Shown here piece by piece: positions 36,930 to 48,912 of a stretch of 64,000 nt of DNA. The notes below the pieces were generated by a model. That model was not told the DNA's origin and searched no databases. It saw nothing but the letters and a program-made list of their open reading frames with translations. Numbering within the stretch: the first letter of the stretch is position 1; each line of letters begins with the position of its first letter. Made by a program: the position numbers and the translations under genes. This DNA comes from Cephalopachus bancanus (lineage: Eukaryota > Chordata > Mammalia > Primates > Tarsiidae), in the NCBI GenBank assembly GCA_027257055.1, contig JAPVLO010000073.1, positions 4,225,001-4,289,000 on the forward strand. Direction: 5' to 3'.

Positions 36930-38803
36930 CTAGACATAGGTGGAACATACTTCAAAATAGTAAAAGCCATCTATGAAAAACTCACAGCCAGTGTACTCCT
37001 AAACAGACAAAAATTGGAACCATTTCCCCCAAAACTGGAACGAAACAAGGATGCCCACTCTCACCCCTCCTGTTCAACATAGTTTTGGAAGTTCTAGCTA
37101 CAGCAATCAGAGGAGAGAAGGTGATCATGGATATCCACATAGGAAAAGAGGAAGTCAAGTTATCTCTCTTTGCAGATGACATGATTGTATCCATTGAAAA
37201 CCCAAGAGAATCAGTCAAAAACCTCCTTGCACTGATAAAGGACTTGGCAAACCTCAGGGTATAAAATAAATGTGCAAAAGACAATCGCATTTCTATACAC
37301 CAATAATAAACAAACAGAAACCCAAATAAAAAGTACAATTCCATTTACACTAGCCACAAGAAAATGAAATACCCTGGCATCTTCCTAACCAGAGACGTAA
37401 AAGACCTTTACAATGAAAACTACAAAACACTGCTCAAAGAAATCAAAGATTACAAAAACAAGTGGAAAAATATTCCATGCTCATGGATTGGAAGACTCAA
37501 CACTGCTAAGATGTCCATTTTACCTAAGGCAACCTACAGATTTAATGCAATACCCATCAAATTGCCGGTAATATTCTTCTCAGACCTAGATAAAACAATA
37601 CAGGAATTCATATGGAAACATAAATGACCAAGAATAGCCAAAACAGTCCTCAGCAAAAAAAAAAAAAGGCAGGAGGCATCACACTCCCAGCCTTTAAACT
37701 ATATTATAAAGCTACAATAATCAAAGCAGCCTATATACAGGCATATAGACCAATGGAATAGAATTGAGATTCCAGAAGCAAAACCTCAGTTTCTCAACCA
37801 ACTCATCTTTGACAAAGGCTCCACCACCCACTACTGGGGAGAGGAAAACCTATTCAGTAAATGATGCTGGGAAAACTGGCTGACCATATGCAGAAGATTC
37901 AAACAGGACCCCTACCTATCCCCATACACAAAAATTAACTCTAAATGGATCACAGACCTAAATGTAAGACCTCAAACTGTAAGAACCTTAGAAAATGCAG
38001 GAGACACTCTTATGGAAATTGGAACTGGCAACCAATTCCTGATCAAAACCCGAAGTGCCCAGGCCATAAGAGATGCCAAAGAAACCATCAAGGGAGCAGT
38101 GAAAGAGCCCACAGACTGGGAAAAAATATTTGTCAACAGGAACTCAAACATGCTGAAAAGAAAAAAAAAACCAACAGCCCCATTACAAAGTGGGCAAAAG
38201 ATATGAATAGACAGTTCTCAAAAGAAGACATATGAGCAGCCAACAGATATATGAAAAAATGTTCAGCTTCATTAGTCATCAAGGAGATGCAAGTTAAAAC
38301 TACACTGAGATATCACCTAACTTCAGTCAGAATGGCCATCATCAATAACTCAAAAAATAACAGATGCTGGAGAGAATGTGGCAAAAGGGAACATTTTTAC
38401 ACTGTTAGTGGGAGTGTGAACTAATACAGTCTCTGTGGAAACAGTGTGGCGATTCCTAAAAGTTCCAAAAATCGACCTTCCATATGACCTTGCAATCCCC
38501 ATACTGGGAATATACCCAGAAGAACTCTGCTTACTCTATAAAAAAGATACCTGCACATGTATGCTTTTCGCAGCATTGTTCACAATAGCAAGAACATGGA
38601 ACCAACCGTGCAGCCCATCAAAAGAGGACTGGATTAAAAAAATGTGGTACATATACACAATGGAATACTACGCAGCCATAAAAAAGAACAAAATCATGAA
38701 CTTTGAAGCAACCTGGGTGGAATTAGAGCTTATAATACTTAGTGATCTCTCACAGAAACAAAGAGCTGGGTATCACATGTTCTCACTCATAAGTGGTCCT
38801 TGA
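36930..38803 (+). pseudogene. L1 ORF2 C-terminal pseudogene (three frames)
   Basis: Translated pieces in order: [19 protein letters not shown] (RT catalytic block, intact FADD), then 37364-37627 with [39 protein letters not shown] and FIWKHK ending at a stop, then 38012-38206 with GTGNQFLIKTRS, and the 122-codon C-terminus 38435-38803 with KVPKIDLPYDLAIPILGIYP, CMLFAALFTIARTW and HMFSLISGP. ORF2 would supply endonuclease and reverse transcriptase for retrotransposition. Here the endonuclease domain is absent through truncation and frameshifts separate the rest. Confidence 0.9.
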
Positions 38804-38853
38804 ACAACTACCGTATTACTATACGCAAAGGATTGAAAGTAGTGGGAAACTGC

Positions 38854-38888
38854 CGGGGGGGGTGGTATTGGGAGGGTGGGGAGGTGGG
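38854..38888 (+). other. G-run tract in L1 3'UTR, potential G-quadruplex
   Basis: A run of eight G followed by GGG, GGG, GGGG and GGG with 1-7 nt spacers satisfies a G-quadruplex pattern. G-rich tracts in 3'UTRs are a known L1 feature. The minus-strand L1 at 181-616 carries its own version. Confidence 0.75.
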
Positions 38889-39047
38889 ATTGACAGTAGT
38901 CAATAACTGCCTGGGAAAGGAGGGGCACACCTCATCAATAAGGGTACCTGCACAATGAATATTTGTAAACCTAACCCTGAATTTTACCCCACAATTTTAA
39001 AATAAAAATTAAAAGAGGGAAAAAAGAATAAGAAAATGGCTGGTTTA

Positions 39048-40789
39048 TTTGCCTTTTCATAGTTCTGAGAAGAATAGGGGCTTGGATTAGGGACAAAGAA
39101 GATTGCTGAAGTACATCCCCATTGGAGAAAAGTAAGCTGACCTTTCTAATAGCAATAAAACAGACCTGAGGAGAGAGGCAAACAGGAGGAACTTTTGTGG
39201 GGATTTGGGGAGAGACCCGACCTAAGGCTGTGAAATGATGTATTTTTCTTCTTCTGCTTCATAAAACTATTCTGTTGTCATGCTACACAAAGGGCATTCT
39301 CTCCTCCAGACAACCATCACACTGGAAAGTTTGATTTTTTTTCCCAAAGAACTAATTACCATCTGAAATGCTCACATGTATATATTTGTTTATTTTTATT
39401 TGCTCCTTGAAATAAAATGTAAATACCATATAAGCTGGATGCTTACCTGCCCATCACAGATGCACATGAATTAAGAACAGATGGACATAAAAGAAAAATA
39501 ACAATTATATACCCTTAAAATAAAATTGCAATAATTAAAATAACAAGTATTTAACAAATTTTCTAATAGGATAAACTTTAGATTTGACCCTGCTAAAGAG
39601 AGAATTAATGAATTAGAAGTCAGTACTAGGATATTTAATTGTTGTCACTGTTGTTGTCATTGTTATTGTATTTGTTTTGTGTCCATCTATCATGTGTGAT
39701 TCTTACATATGTGCCTGAGCAAGACAATCAGGATTCCTGATTTCATGGTATTCACATATAAATTGTGGATTCAAGCAAAAATCAAATTAAAATATAAATT
39801 TAAGGATTTTGAATGGTGGCCAGTGGTCTGAAGAAAATGAAATTGCCTAGTGCAATAATTTGCCTGGAGAAGGAAATGCCCTTTATATAGAATGGAACCA
39901 GAAGAGTTTTACAAAGTAAAAGAGAGAAAAATACACTTCTCTGAGTCTTTTTAGTCCAGATCTCTCCCCAGAGCTTTCCCTTGTTGCCTCATTCTTATCT
40001 GACTTGAATATCTGGATCATCGGGAGTCTACTTTCATTGGGTTTATTAATATATATGGTAATTTTTAAAATTGTACATCAGGCACTTGTATTAAAAAATG
40101 GCATAGGCTGCTAATAATTGTGTCTTCCTTAGCTAGCAAGAAAAAATAAAGGTTTAATCACCTTAATCCATTCATAAATGGATTAAGAAGCTGAACTGAG
40201 TTGAGGCTATCTTCAAGTTTTGGCAAGGGTCCTCTGTCTCTAGTTTACTTCCACTCTTATGGCATAGCCCTCCAGGAATTCAAACTGGGAGCCCAATAGT
40301 CTACTGGGGCTCCTCCTGTTAGAAATGCTGACCTCTATCTTTGTCTCTTCCACATCATACACTTCCAAAAACTTAAATCTGCTTTCCAAAGATTTTTGTT
40401 AAAACCTTAGCCTCTAGCCCCACCCAACTCCAGATTCTGACAAATATCTAGAGAGAAAATTGGTGATGGGTCAGGCTCAGTCTTCCCTGTTCAATAGGAT
40501 CCTTACACCTCAAGCCTTTCCACTACTCTGCCTAGTGAAGACCAGATCCTTAGATATTAGCTGGATGCCCAGAATCAGCAAATTCCTGCAGGGAAAAATT
40601 GGCTGAATTAACTCACTTGTCTCCCCTTCTCTGGAATCTTGGCATTTCTAGTTTTGGCTGCCCTTGCAGCTCTCCAATGCCTTTAAACAGATGTCTTCTG
40701 CATTATATTAGGCTTGTTCTTGGCTGAAGCTTTAGTTTGCTGGAAAGTACTAACACATACCCCAAAGTGGAAGTATCATGAGACAACAT
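39048..40789. other. Mostly unique sequence
   Basis: A diverged L2-like trace on the minus strand is possible at 39700-39910. No gene or other repeat recognised. Confidence 0.5.
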
Positions 40790-41260
40790 CTTTATTAGTT
40801 ATTCACGGTCATATAACAAATTACACTAAAAGTTAGTGACTTAAAGAAACAACAAGCACTTACTATTTCACAGTGTCTGCACATCAGAAATCTGTAGGAT
40901 AGACGCAGCCTAGCAGATGATTCTGGCAGGGAGTTTCTCATGAGGTTGTAATCAAATGTAGGCCTGGGATTGAGAAAGAGCTTCCAATAGGGCTCACCCA
41001 GGAGACTGGTAAGTAGGTATTGGCTCTCGCCAGGAGATCTCTGTTCATTTTCTTATGGGACTGTTCGAGTGTCCTCCAGACATGGCAGCTTACTACTCCT
41101 CATAACAAGTGAAGCAAGAATAAGCAAAAAGGATATAGCAATGTCTTCTATGACTGAGCCTTAAAAATCACACTTTTTTTTTCTGCAATATCCACAGGTT
41201 ACTTAGTGGAATCCTATTAAATGTGGAAGAGGATATGCAGAAAGAAAGCACAAGGAGACA
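40790..41260. mobile_element. Ancient interspersed repeat, class unresolved
   Basis: 'aacaaattacactaaaagttagtgacttaaagaaac' and 'gtaggatagacgcagcctagcagatgattctgg' follow the pattern of a widespread mammalian LTR- or hAT-like repeat beginning 'aacaaattaccacaaaacttagtgg'. I cannot name the family with confidence. Confidence 0.4.
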
Positions 41261-41352
41261 AGAATAATTATCAGTAAAGTCTATCTTAGAGACTGGCTCC
41301 ACACTATTTATAAGACAATTCTGCATATAGGAGGGGAGACCCCTTCAGAAAA

Positions 41353-41546
41353 TGGAATTATCTTTTGGAGGGTGGGCTCCTTGTAGTACACTTGCAATTT
41401 GTTATTTTGGATCAAATGGTCAACTAAAGTGTTTATCTGGAAGTTGTGAGAAGTTTCTGTCATGATTTGTGGAAGAAATGTCCCAAGTTGTGGCAAATAG
41501 GTGACTGGTTCTTTCATCATGACAATGCACTTGCCTCCCTAAAAAG
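41353..41546 (+). pseudogene. Mariner transposase fragment, copy a
   Basis: Plus-strand translation reads CPKLWQIGDWFFHHDNALAS at about 41479-41538, the mariner block that holds the second catalytic Asp (HHDN). It is preceded by a unit (41353-41390) repeated at 41547-41584 with 33 of 38 matches. The frame breaks off right after the motif and does not run on into the PHPPYSPD region. It therefore looks like a rearranged or second mariner copy joined to the next entry. Confidence 0.7.
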
Positions 41547-42105
41547 TGGAATTATCCCTTGGAGGGCGGGCCCTTTGTAGTACAGACCTCCCCTGCTACA
41601 TAAGTGTTCTAGGAATCCACTGGCATCAATGTACCAGCTAGCATTGTTGTGAGAGGCTGGGTTGGGCTTCAGTGAAACTTTTTAGGAAATTCTTTCAACA
41701 CATTTGCCCGTTTCATGATGGGTGATTTACAAGCACACCTGCGCACACCATGCTGAGTGTTAAGCAGTTTTTAACCAAAATTGGCAAGACCTCTATACCC
41801 CATCCTCCCTATTCACTAGATCGCACCCCCAGAGACTTTTTGTTGTTGTTTCCCTGTATGACGAAAAAAGTACTCAAAGGGAAACCATTTTGCCAATGCA
41901 GAAGAGATGAAACAAAAACGACAGCAGCACTAAAAGGTATCAACAATGAACAGATCAAAATCAGCTGTGCTGTGAAAAAAGTGTCTTGAGAGGTGTATTG
42001 CATCAAATGGTGATTACTTTGAAGGTGACTGAAGTTTAAACATGTAAAAATAAATACACAATTTTTTAATAAATAAATTCAGGGTTTCTTTGGACCCCCA
42101 CCACC
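41547..42105 (+). pseudogene. Tc1/mariner transposase relic, copy b
   Basis: Homologous (in reverse) to the relic at 16916-17450. It contains PAHTMLSVKQFL, KTSIPHPPYSLDRTPRDF (third catalytic region, Asp kept), KKVLKGKPFCQ, ALKGINNEQ and, after a frameshift, a CIASNGDYFEGD end with stop at about 42030. It then enters an A/T-rich stretch and gggtttctttggaccc, a possible terminal repeat. Transposase of the DDD type cuts and pastes DNA at TA sites; stops and frameshifts make this copy dead. Confidence 0.75.
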
Positions 42106-42129
42106 CCCAGATATAGATATTATGACATT

Positions 42130-42480
42130 CTTTTGCTGTAGTAACGAGTGATTACAAAATAACTATGAAGTTTTGCTTGTGTGGGTTGGTTGCAATTCTG
42201 GCCTTGTCATATGCACATTCTTCAAACAATGATCTAGGCTGAAAGAACAACCTCCATCTGGGATACACTGTTCTGGTGATGGAGGAAAATAAAAGCAAGA
42301 ATCATAGCACATAAGTGCTCTTAAATGTCTGCTTTGATATGGCACATATCACTTATGCTCACATTTCATTGGCCAAAGCAAGTCATATGCCCAAACCAGG
42401 TAACAGTGGAATACGAAAATATATTCCTCTAATAGGCAGGCAGTACAAGTCTCATGGGCAATCATGAAGATATATAATGT
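42130..42480. mobile_element. Ancient interspersed repeat, second part
   Basis: 'cacatttcattggccaaagcaagtcatatgcccaaacca' resembles a conserved block in the same class of old repeats as 40790-41260. The two may be halves of one element separated by the mariner insertion. Confidence 0.35.
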
Positions 42481-43119
42481 TTCAGAGAAGTGAGAATAAA
42501 TAATAAGCAGCAATAATAAAATCTACCACAAATACCTAGTAGACACATAGCAATCATATAATAATCAATCCATCTAGAAGGAGCAATCCAGTCAGAATGC
42601 ATATAGCCACACTTATAATACTGGCATTACTCCCAAAGAAAAGCAAATGATCAACCCATTTCTAACTTTAAGCTTTTGACTTTTTTCTCATTTTTAGTCA
42701 CGTTTCAGTGGAATATTTTGGACAAGATAATGATTGTCAAATCAGCAATTTCACCTTCTTTTTTACTTTCAAGCTATAATTATTCCACTTTACAAATGGA
42801 GTATGAATCTGATCCAATTGTAATTAAGTAATCAAATGATATTCTAAAAAGAATAGAAAAACACACTTTGAAACAATCTAGAATGTTTTGAAAAATATCT
42901 GGAAAGATTGCTAAGTATCAATTGTGGAAAAAGTTTGGAATCAAATCTTATAATTTTTTAACTTAGTTTCCTAATTCAACATTACTAGCAACTGAAATTG
43001 ATCTTATAATAATTAATGACCTTTAGGCCTGACATGTGTAATGTATGATAACAAAATGATTATACTTAATATTCTGCCGAGAAACTTTATTTTTAGCATC
43101 CAAACTAGATTGTTTATAC
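42481..43119. other. Unique AT-rich sequence
   Basis: No gene or repeat recognised. Confidence 0.6.
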
Positions 43120-43417
43120 CGTTTTTTTTTTTTTTGAGTTGGAGTCTCACTCTTGTCACCCAGGCTGGAGTGCACTGGCTCACTCACAGCCACCGCAGCC
43201 TCCACCTGCTGGGGTTAGGAAATCCTTCCACCTCAGCCTTCCAAGTAGCTGAAACTACAGACACACGCCATCAAGCCTAGCTAATTTTTGTGATTTATTG
43301 TAGAGACGAGGTCTCATTAATTTGCCCAGGCTGGTCTTGAACCTCTAGGCTCAGGCAATATTCTCACTTCAGCCACCTAAAATACTGGGATTACAGGCAG
43401 AGCCACTGCGTGCAGCC
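43120..43417 (-). mobile_element. Old Alu, transitional type
   Basis: Minus-strand dimer with TSD tgtttatac at 43111-43119 and 43418-43426. The B-box region reads gctggtcttgaacctct (plus strand), so the T-arm stem is absent, while the linker aatttttgtgatttattg and right arm are close to the later family. Confidence 0.92.
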
Positions 43418-43645
43418 TGTTTATACTTTTGATTGTGTGGAGAAACAATCTGATATTCATATTTTAAGACCATGTATTCTGATTTGGGGTTGCAACATTA
43501 TGGTGACCAGATGTCTATATGTCTGGAAGAGAATAAATTGCACTGAGACTTACAATAAACACAAAATAATACTGGTTGCTATTATCTCCTTTCAGACATA
43601 TAGTTCTGCTTTCCTTGTTTAGATGTGACAATTAAAATTTCTGCA

Positions 43646-43934
43646 GCCGGACTCGGTGGCTCAGCCTGTAATCCAGCGCCTTTGGGAGGCTGAGGTGAGT
43701 GGATTGCCTGAGACCGCGGGTTCGAGACCCGCCTGGGCAGCGAGACCTCATCTCTACAATAAATCAAAAAATCAGCCGGGCATGGTAGCGCATGCCTGTA
43801 ATTCCGGCTCCTGGGAAGGCTGAGGTGGAAGGATCGCCGGAGCCCAGCAGGTTGAGGCTGCGGTGGCCGGGAGCGGCCACTGCACTCCAGTCTGGGCAAC
43901 AGAGTGAGACTCCAACTCAAAAAAAAAAAAAAAA
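43646..43934 (+). mobile_element. Young Alu of the T-arm family
   Basis: Plus-strand dimer with a perfect T-arm segment gcgggttcgagacccgc at 43716-43732, linker acaataaatcaaaaaatc, right-arm hairpin ggtggccgggagcggccac and an A-rich tail. The shared tctgca at 43640-43645 and 43935-43940 is a short TSD. It faces the minus-strand Alu at 43120-43417 only 228 bp away. Confidence 0.96.
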
Positions 43935-43940
43935 TCTGCA

Positions 43941-45834
43941 AAAGCTGGGGTGCACTTGTAAGTGTAGGAGGGATTCTATGCTAACCTCCAAATGGAGCAC
44001 AAGAAAACTTAGAAATTTCACAACCACATGAAATACGGTGAATTATCACTTGATAAAGTACAATTTAGCTGTCCTAGTCCTCAGTGATGTAGTCTAGTTC
44101 AGCTTTAAGTAATGATGTTCATTCTGTTCATGTTGTTGGGTTATAGTTCTTACAGCTGTTATAAAACTAATTCTAACTTTTATATGTTTGAATGTTTACA
44201 TGAACCAATCTAGCTCTTATTTTACTAGATAGAAAAATTGCTTTTGTGTGATGCTTCATCCAAATACAACTTTTTTCTATTTGATATCTCTATCAGCCAG
44301 GAAAAACTTTTTTTTTTAATTATGTGCTCTGTAAAAATATCCATTTATTAATAACTTTACCAAAAATTGGCACCAATTTTTCTAAGATGCAGTAAACATA
44401 AATCTTCTAAGCATGTAAAAATCACAAACCTCTGGACACTGAAATTCACAGACATTTCTAATACTGTAATACTATTCATGACTAGAGGCACAAACACCAA
44501 CACATAACTTTTCCTCCATTACCTCTAAATGTCCTGACATTCTTTCTGTCTCTTGAATTTAATTTTAAAGGCACATGGAATAAATATTTCTCATTTTATT
44601 TTATATATGTGATATACAATTAAGTTTTTGTAAGTCAAAATGCCCCATTGATTTACATCATAATTTTAGACATGATTGAACTTTAATTAGCGTGACATCT
44701 TACATTTTAAGTTTAGATTTCTTTGTTCACTCAACTTTGGTAAGAAGAATGATCTGCAACTAATGCTGACATATAATAGGAGAGCTACTATTTAAAGATA
44801 CCATTTAGAAAGTGAAAAATCACTTGCAACACAAGTAGTCACACTCTGGTTCATCTCTTTTACAAGTATGAACTTTCATATATTAGATTTTCTTACAAAG
44901 AGAAACACCACTGGTTAGTTTGAATACAAAACAAATGCTTAACTCTCTATAATAACAGCTCTCATTAAACTAAAATGATTTTCTACTATGCAAATGTTTA
45001 GTGTTAGTTAAAAGTAATGAAGGGCTGTCCTACAAGAAAAGCATTATAATTAATCTTTTCTTTAACAAAAGTTAAATTAATAGCCATAATTAAACACATC
45101 ACATTTTGTCTGCTTTATTATAAAAAATGGATATCCATATCCTATTTTTGTTTTGATGAGATTAACTAAGAAATGCCTCCATAGGATTACTTTGCCCAAT
45201 GTGCTTTTACATGATTAAAAAAATTTAAAAAACTTTTGAAAAATTTTACAGTAGGAAGCACTCTTAAAATATGTATTAGTAATATTCTCAAAATATTCTG
45301 AAAGTCACTATGGGGGCATTTCCTTCAAGTGTCTATGCACAAATCACTTTGCATGCTCGCCAAATATCAGAGGAAGAAATGTCAGCAAATAGCTTTCCAA
45401 TACAAGATATTTTTGTAGTTAAATATTTCATTTCTGCATGAGTGGCCATGAACATCTATGAATTTACCAGGCATTTGTAGTCTATGTGGCACAATAATAG
45501 GTATGTAAAATTGAATATTATCCCATTCAGATAAAAGGATGAGAGAAATATGAGAATTATCAACAAATTTAAAATAGTTTATGTTCATTTTTATTACATT
45601 CAGAACTATAGAGTAAATTATCTAATATAAACTTACTTTTTATAAAATTTTAAAAAGCAGGACTTATACTTAAATATAAGCATCAATAAATGTTGATATA
45701 GTTTGTTTCTTTTTTGAAAAATATGATATTATAACTACGTTTCTTTGGAAGTCTGGTTCATATTTAAAACTTTCATCTTTTTTTCCACAGTTAATTGCAA
45801 TTTTATTTTCAATTATCACTGTTTAACAAATGGC
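43941..45834. other. Unique AT-rich sequence
   Basis: Close to 1.9 kb with no recognised repeat, gene or RNA. Confidence 0.6.
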
Positions 45835-46065
45835 TATATTGTGCTTACTATATGCTAGGTACGCCATATACTCATTTAATACTCACAGAAATTCTGTTAG
45901 GTTGGTGCTCTCATTCTCCATTTACTGCAGGTAAAACTGGGGCACGGTTTGGTTAGGTGACTAACCTAAGATCACACAGCTAGCAATTAAGTACCTGGGA
46001 GGTAAATCTCAGCAGTCTGGCTCCAGAGTCTGTGACCTAACCATTTATATCATGTTGCCCCTCCA
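45835..46065 (-). mobile_element. MIR, near full length
   Basis: Reverse MIR: 'ttgtgcttactatatgctaggtacg', 'tactcacagaaattctgttagg', 'aggtaaaactggggcacgg', 'gtgactaacctaagatcacacagctagcaattaagtacc', 'cagcagtctggctccagagtctgtg' and 'ctaaccatttatatcatgttgcc'. One of the best preserved MIRs in the window. Confidence 0.92.
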
Positions 46066-47897
46066 AGAATGACCTCAATTAAGTTGTATACCTGACCAAT
46101 GATAATTTCATTTTATATTTATTGGTGATTCAATAATTGCACCACAATATTCATTGAACCCTGACGACAACACTCGGCAGAACAGGCTGTCTATGAAGTT
46201 ATCAGAAGGTGAACTTCAGTTTCAAGAGCGAGTGTTCCCACAGCTGAGTGCTCAGAGAGCCCATAGCTTCCTATGAGGAAACTAGCATGCATCCAGCCAC
46301 CCTAGTACACAGGTACCACACGCCATTGTAGTCCTAACTAAAAGCAGTCTGTATTTCCTTTTTGTCACATAAGACCTGCAAGGTCCCTAGAAGGGAACTA
46401 CAGACAGAAAAATCACATTTTTCTTTTAACCAACCCTTTTTTTAAACCTTGATTATCCTATAAATAGGAACAGGTAGTAGTATTTTTATTTTAGAAAAGG
46501 AAAAATCGAGACAAGGTGAGATCTTATTGTAGAAAATGTACTCAGTAAATTGGTAGGAGAGGTTTTCAGTGACCTATAAAGCACTCAAAATGAGAAGCAA
46601 AGTAGTTGTTAGTCTCTCTAGTACTCTGGAAACATTTAAAGCCAGACTTTTTCCTATTTATATTTGAGAATATCTGTATCAACTTAGCAGGAGGCTATTT
46701 TTTTTTACCAGTATTTTACTTAAGAGTTAAAAGTAGAGGTTACATCTGGGACTTCTGGGTACCAGAGGTAAGTCCCTTCCCTAGTTTTCTGGTATTTCTA
46801 ATTTGAGTTTCCATCACTAAAAAGTCATGCTTATGGCAAGTAGTGCATGAAGGGGTATGCACTATGGCAATAGCAAATATTATTAATAATTTACACTCAT
46901 GTAAACATTCCTGAAAGCTGATTTTTGAAGGGGGAGAGTTGACTAAACTGGAAGTCAATAGGAGACCACAGGGAAGTTTGCTCCCTAGAGGAACAGAGGT
47001 AAAACCAAGACAAGACCCAGAAGGTGGCATCTAAGAACCCAAAGGGAAATAGCCTCACTTTTGTTCTATATAAAAGAGAATGCAAGCCTTAGCAAGTCGA
47101 ACCCAATTAATCCCTACTAATTGGGAAAGACTATTCTCAACAATTTTAACTACATAAACCAACTTATATAGCATTGGAGTATTAAATGCAAAAAATGCAA
47201 GATCAATCATTCAAAACTATAAATAAGCTTAAGGAGTTGAACTTGGTATGAATCAAACCCCAGGACAGTGGCTTCTAAGAAAGAGTGAACAAACTATGCT
47301 GAGCACTGTTAATATGCAATACAAGGCAGGTGCTTCTGAAACAGAAAGTGAGCCCCAAAGTGCTTCCAGTGCTTAAATAGAAAGTACTTCCTAGAGCAAG
47401 TCTGGACTCTTGCTGAAACTGCCTGGAAAGAGAGTCTAGATATGGGGGTGAAATTGTTTGCAAGGACTTTTCTTTTACCTAATTTTTCAAAGTGATAAAT
47501 GAAATGATAGAATAGGGACCTAATAAAAGAAGCCGTGGATATGGAATTTATTTTGAAGGGTAGAGAGTGATTTTTCTAGTGCAGCCATCTCTTGGAAATG
47601 TGAGCCATCCAGGAAAATACAGAAAAAAAGATCATCTCAAGGCCACCATGTAGCAAGTCATGGGTATTAGGACAATGTGTTCAGTCTAAGTTGAAGACAT
47701 ACATGTGCCCTGATAACTGAGCATATATGAGAAGGAGGTGCAATCCAGGGCAATGGACGTAAAGATCTAGAAAAAACTATTGTAAACAACATGCATTCCA
47801 GGTGGATCCTGCCACATTCCTCTATAGGCCATGGAATTACTGAATTACAAGCATGTTAACTATTTGCTTATAGATGCTTAATCGCTAGTATAGTCAC

Positions 47898-47930
<33 letters not shown>

Positions 47931-48229
47931 TAGACAGATATTTTTTTCTTCATCTCTGGAATAATGATGTGTTCAAGAATTTAAAAGATGTGTATGAGGA
48001 ACTGGGAACTAACATAAGGGTTTCTCTGTCTAGACCGTTTTCTGAAGAAATTTTGTTAAGAATGATAAGCCTAGGCATTTTACAAACTGAAGTTTTGCCC
48101 CCTGGGACCCAGTAATTAGGTTCTAATCTCAGAGACTAGCAGAAAAAAACATAACACATTATTTTAAAGACTTCCAGATCCAGTCTTTTAGGATAATAGC
48201 TATTTATTTAATTTTCCGTTTTAAAATAC
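46066..48229. other. Unique sequence with a (GATA)n
   Basis: No gene or interspersed repeat recognised. A GATA microsatellite is listed separately. Confidence 0.6.
47898..47931 (+). repeat. (GATA)n microsatellite
   Basis: About eight uninterrupted gata units followed by tagacagata. Length suggests it could vary between individuals. Confidence 0.95.
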
Positions 48230-48912
48230 CTGTATAGTATAAGAAATAGCGCCTGACACATAATAAGCGATCAATAATATTAGCTATTGTTGGGGCTTAG
48301 AAAACCCCAAACTGAAGGCCTCAGAAGCAAAAATTTTCCTCTGTTTCCTGCGCTTTAGTCTCTCAGTCCCGTTTTCTCCCAAGGCCAACCACAGCAACTA
48401 GAATCACTCTTCCCCAAGGCAGGTCATAGAAACCAGAACCTCTTTTCCCCAAAATCAGTCATAAACCCTAAAAATATTACTCTAATTTTCCCTCCACCTT
48501 TCTGTGTCTAAACTGGCCATAAAAAATTATCTGACCTACCTAGTACGACTGCAGGTCTTAGGATTCCCACTCCAGAGATAGCCCTACCCTATACCCAGAA
48601 GGAAGGAATGTATGCTCGGAGAAGCCAAGAGTAAGCTAGACAGACAGGCCTTGCTGGGTTTCTCCACTGTCTATTGGCATTAGATCAACCCTTTCATTCA
48701 ATCACATTTCTACATGACTACCTATACATTGTTGAACCTAAATATAGAAATAGACAATTTTCCCTCAATCTCTGGGTCTTCATTCTGAGGACTCACATTA
48801 AATAAATTTGTATGCCTTTTTCTAATTAATCTGCCTTTTGCAAGATTGATTTTTCAGCAGACCACAGGGAACTTTCTTTTCAGGCCTTATATTTTCATTA
48901 TTATTATTATTG
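48230..48912 (+). mobile_element. MIR 3' end split by an ERV LTR
   Basis: 48230-48287 reads 'gcgcctgacacataataagcgatcaataatattagctatt', the MIR 3' end, and is followed after the LTR by ttattattattattgg (48898-48912). Confidence 0.7.
48288..48897 (+). mobile_element. Solo ERV LTR (ERV1-like)
   Basis: A 610-bp block beginning tgttggggcttagaaaacccc and ending cttatattttca (TG...CA). It has an LTR-like layout: a polypyrimidine-rich region with two imperfect 'ctcttccccaa ... gtcat' units at 48407-48468, an aataaa signal at about 48801, and a T/G-rich 3' end (ctgccttttgcaagattgatttttcagcag). It interrupts a MIR, which sets the limits. No flanking gag/pol/env sequence is visible. The TSD is obscured by ta-rich flanks. 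Confidence 0.65.

Larger units (their letters stand above)
36899..39031 (+). mobile_element. 5'-truncated L1 of the G-rich-3'UTR lineage
   Basis: A 2.1-kb insertion flanked by a perfect 16-bp TSD, gaaaatggctggttta, at 36883-36898 and 39032-39047. It starts within the reverse-transcriptase half of ORF2, carries FADD at 37169-37180, continues to the ORF2 stop at 38803, then a G-rich 3'UTR and an A-rich tail. Several indels and a stop (37625) break the frame. The flawless TSD suggests a younger age than the L1 at 22 kb. Same lineage as 181-616. Confidence 0.95.
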
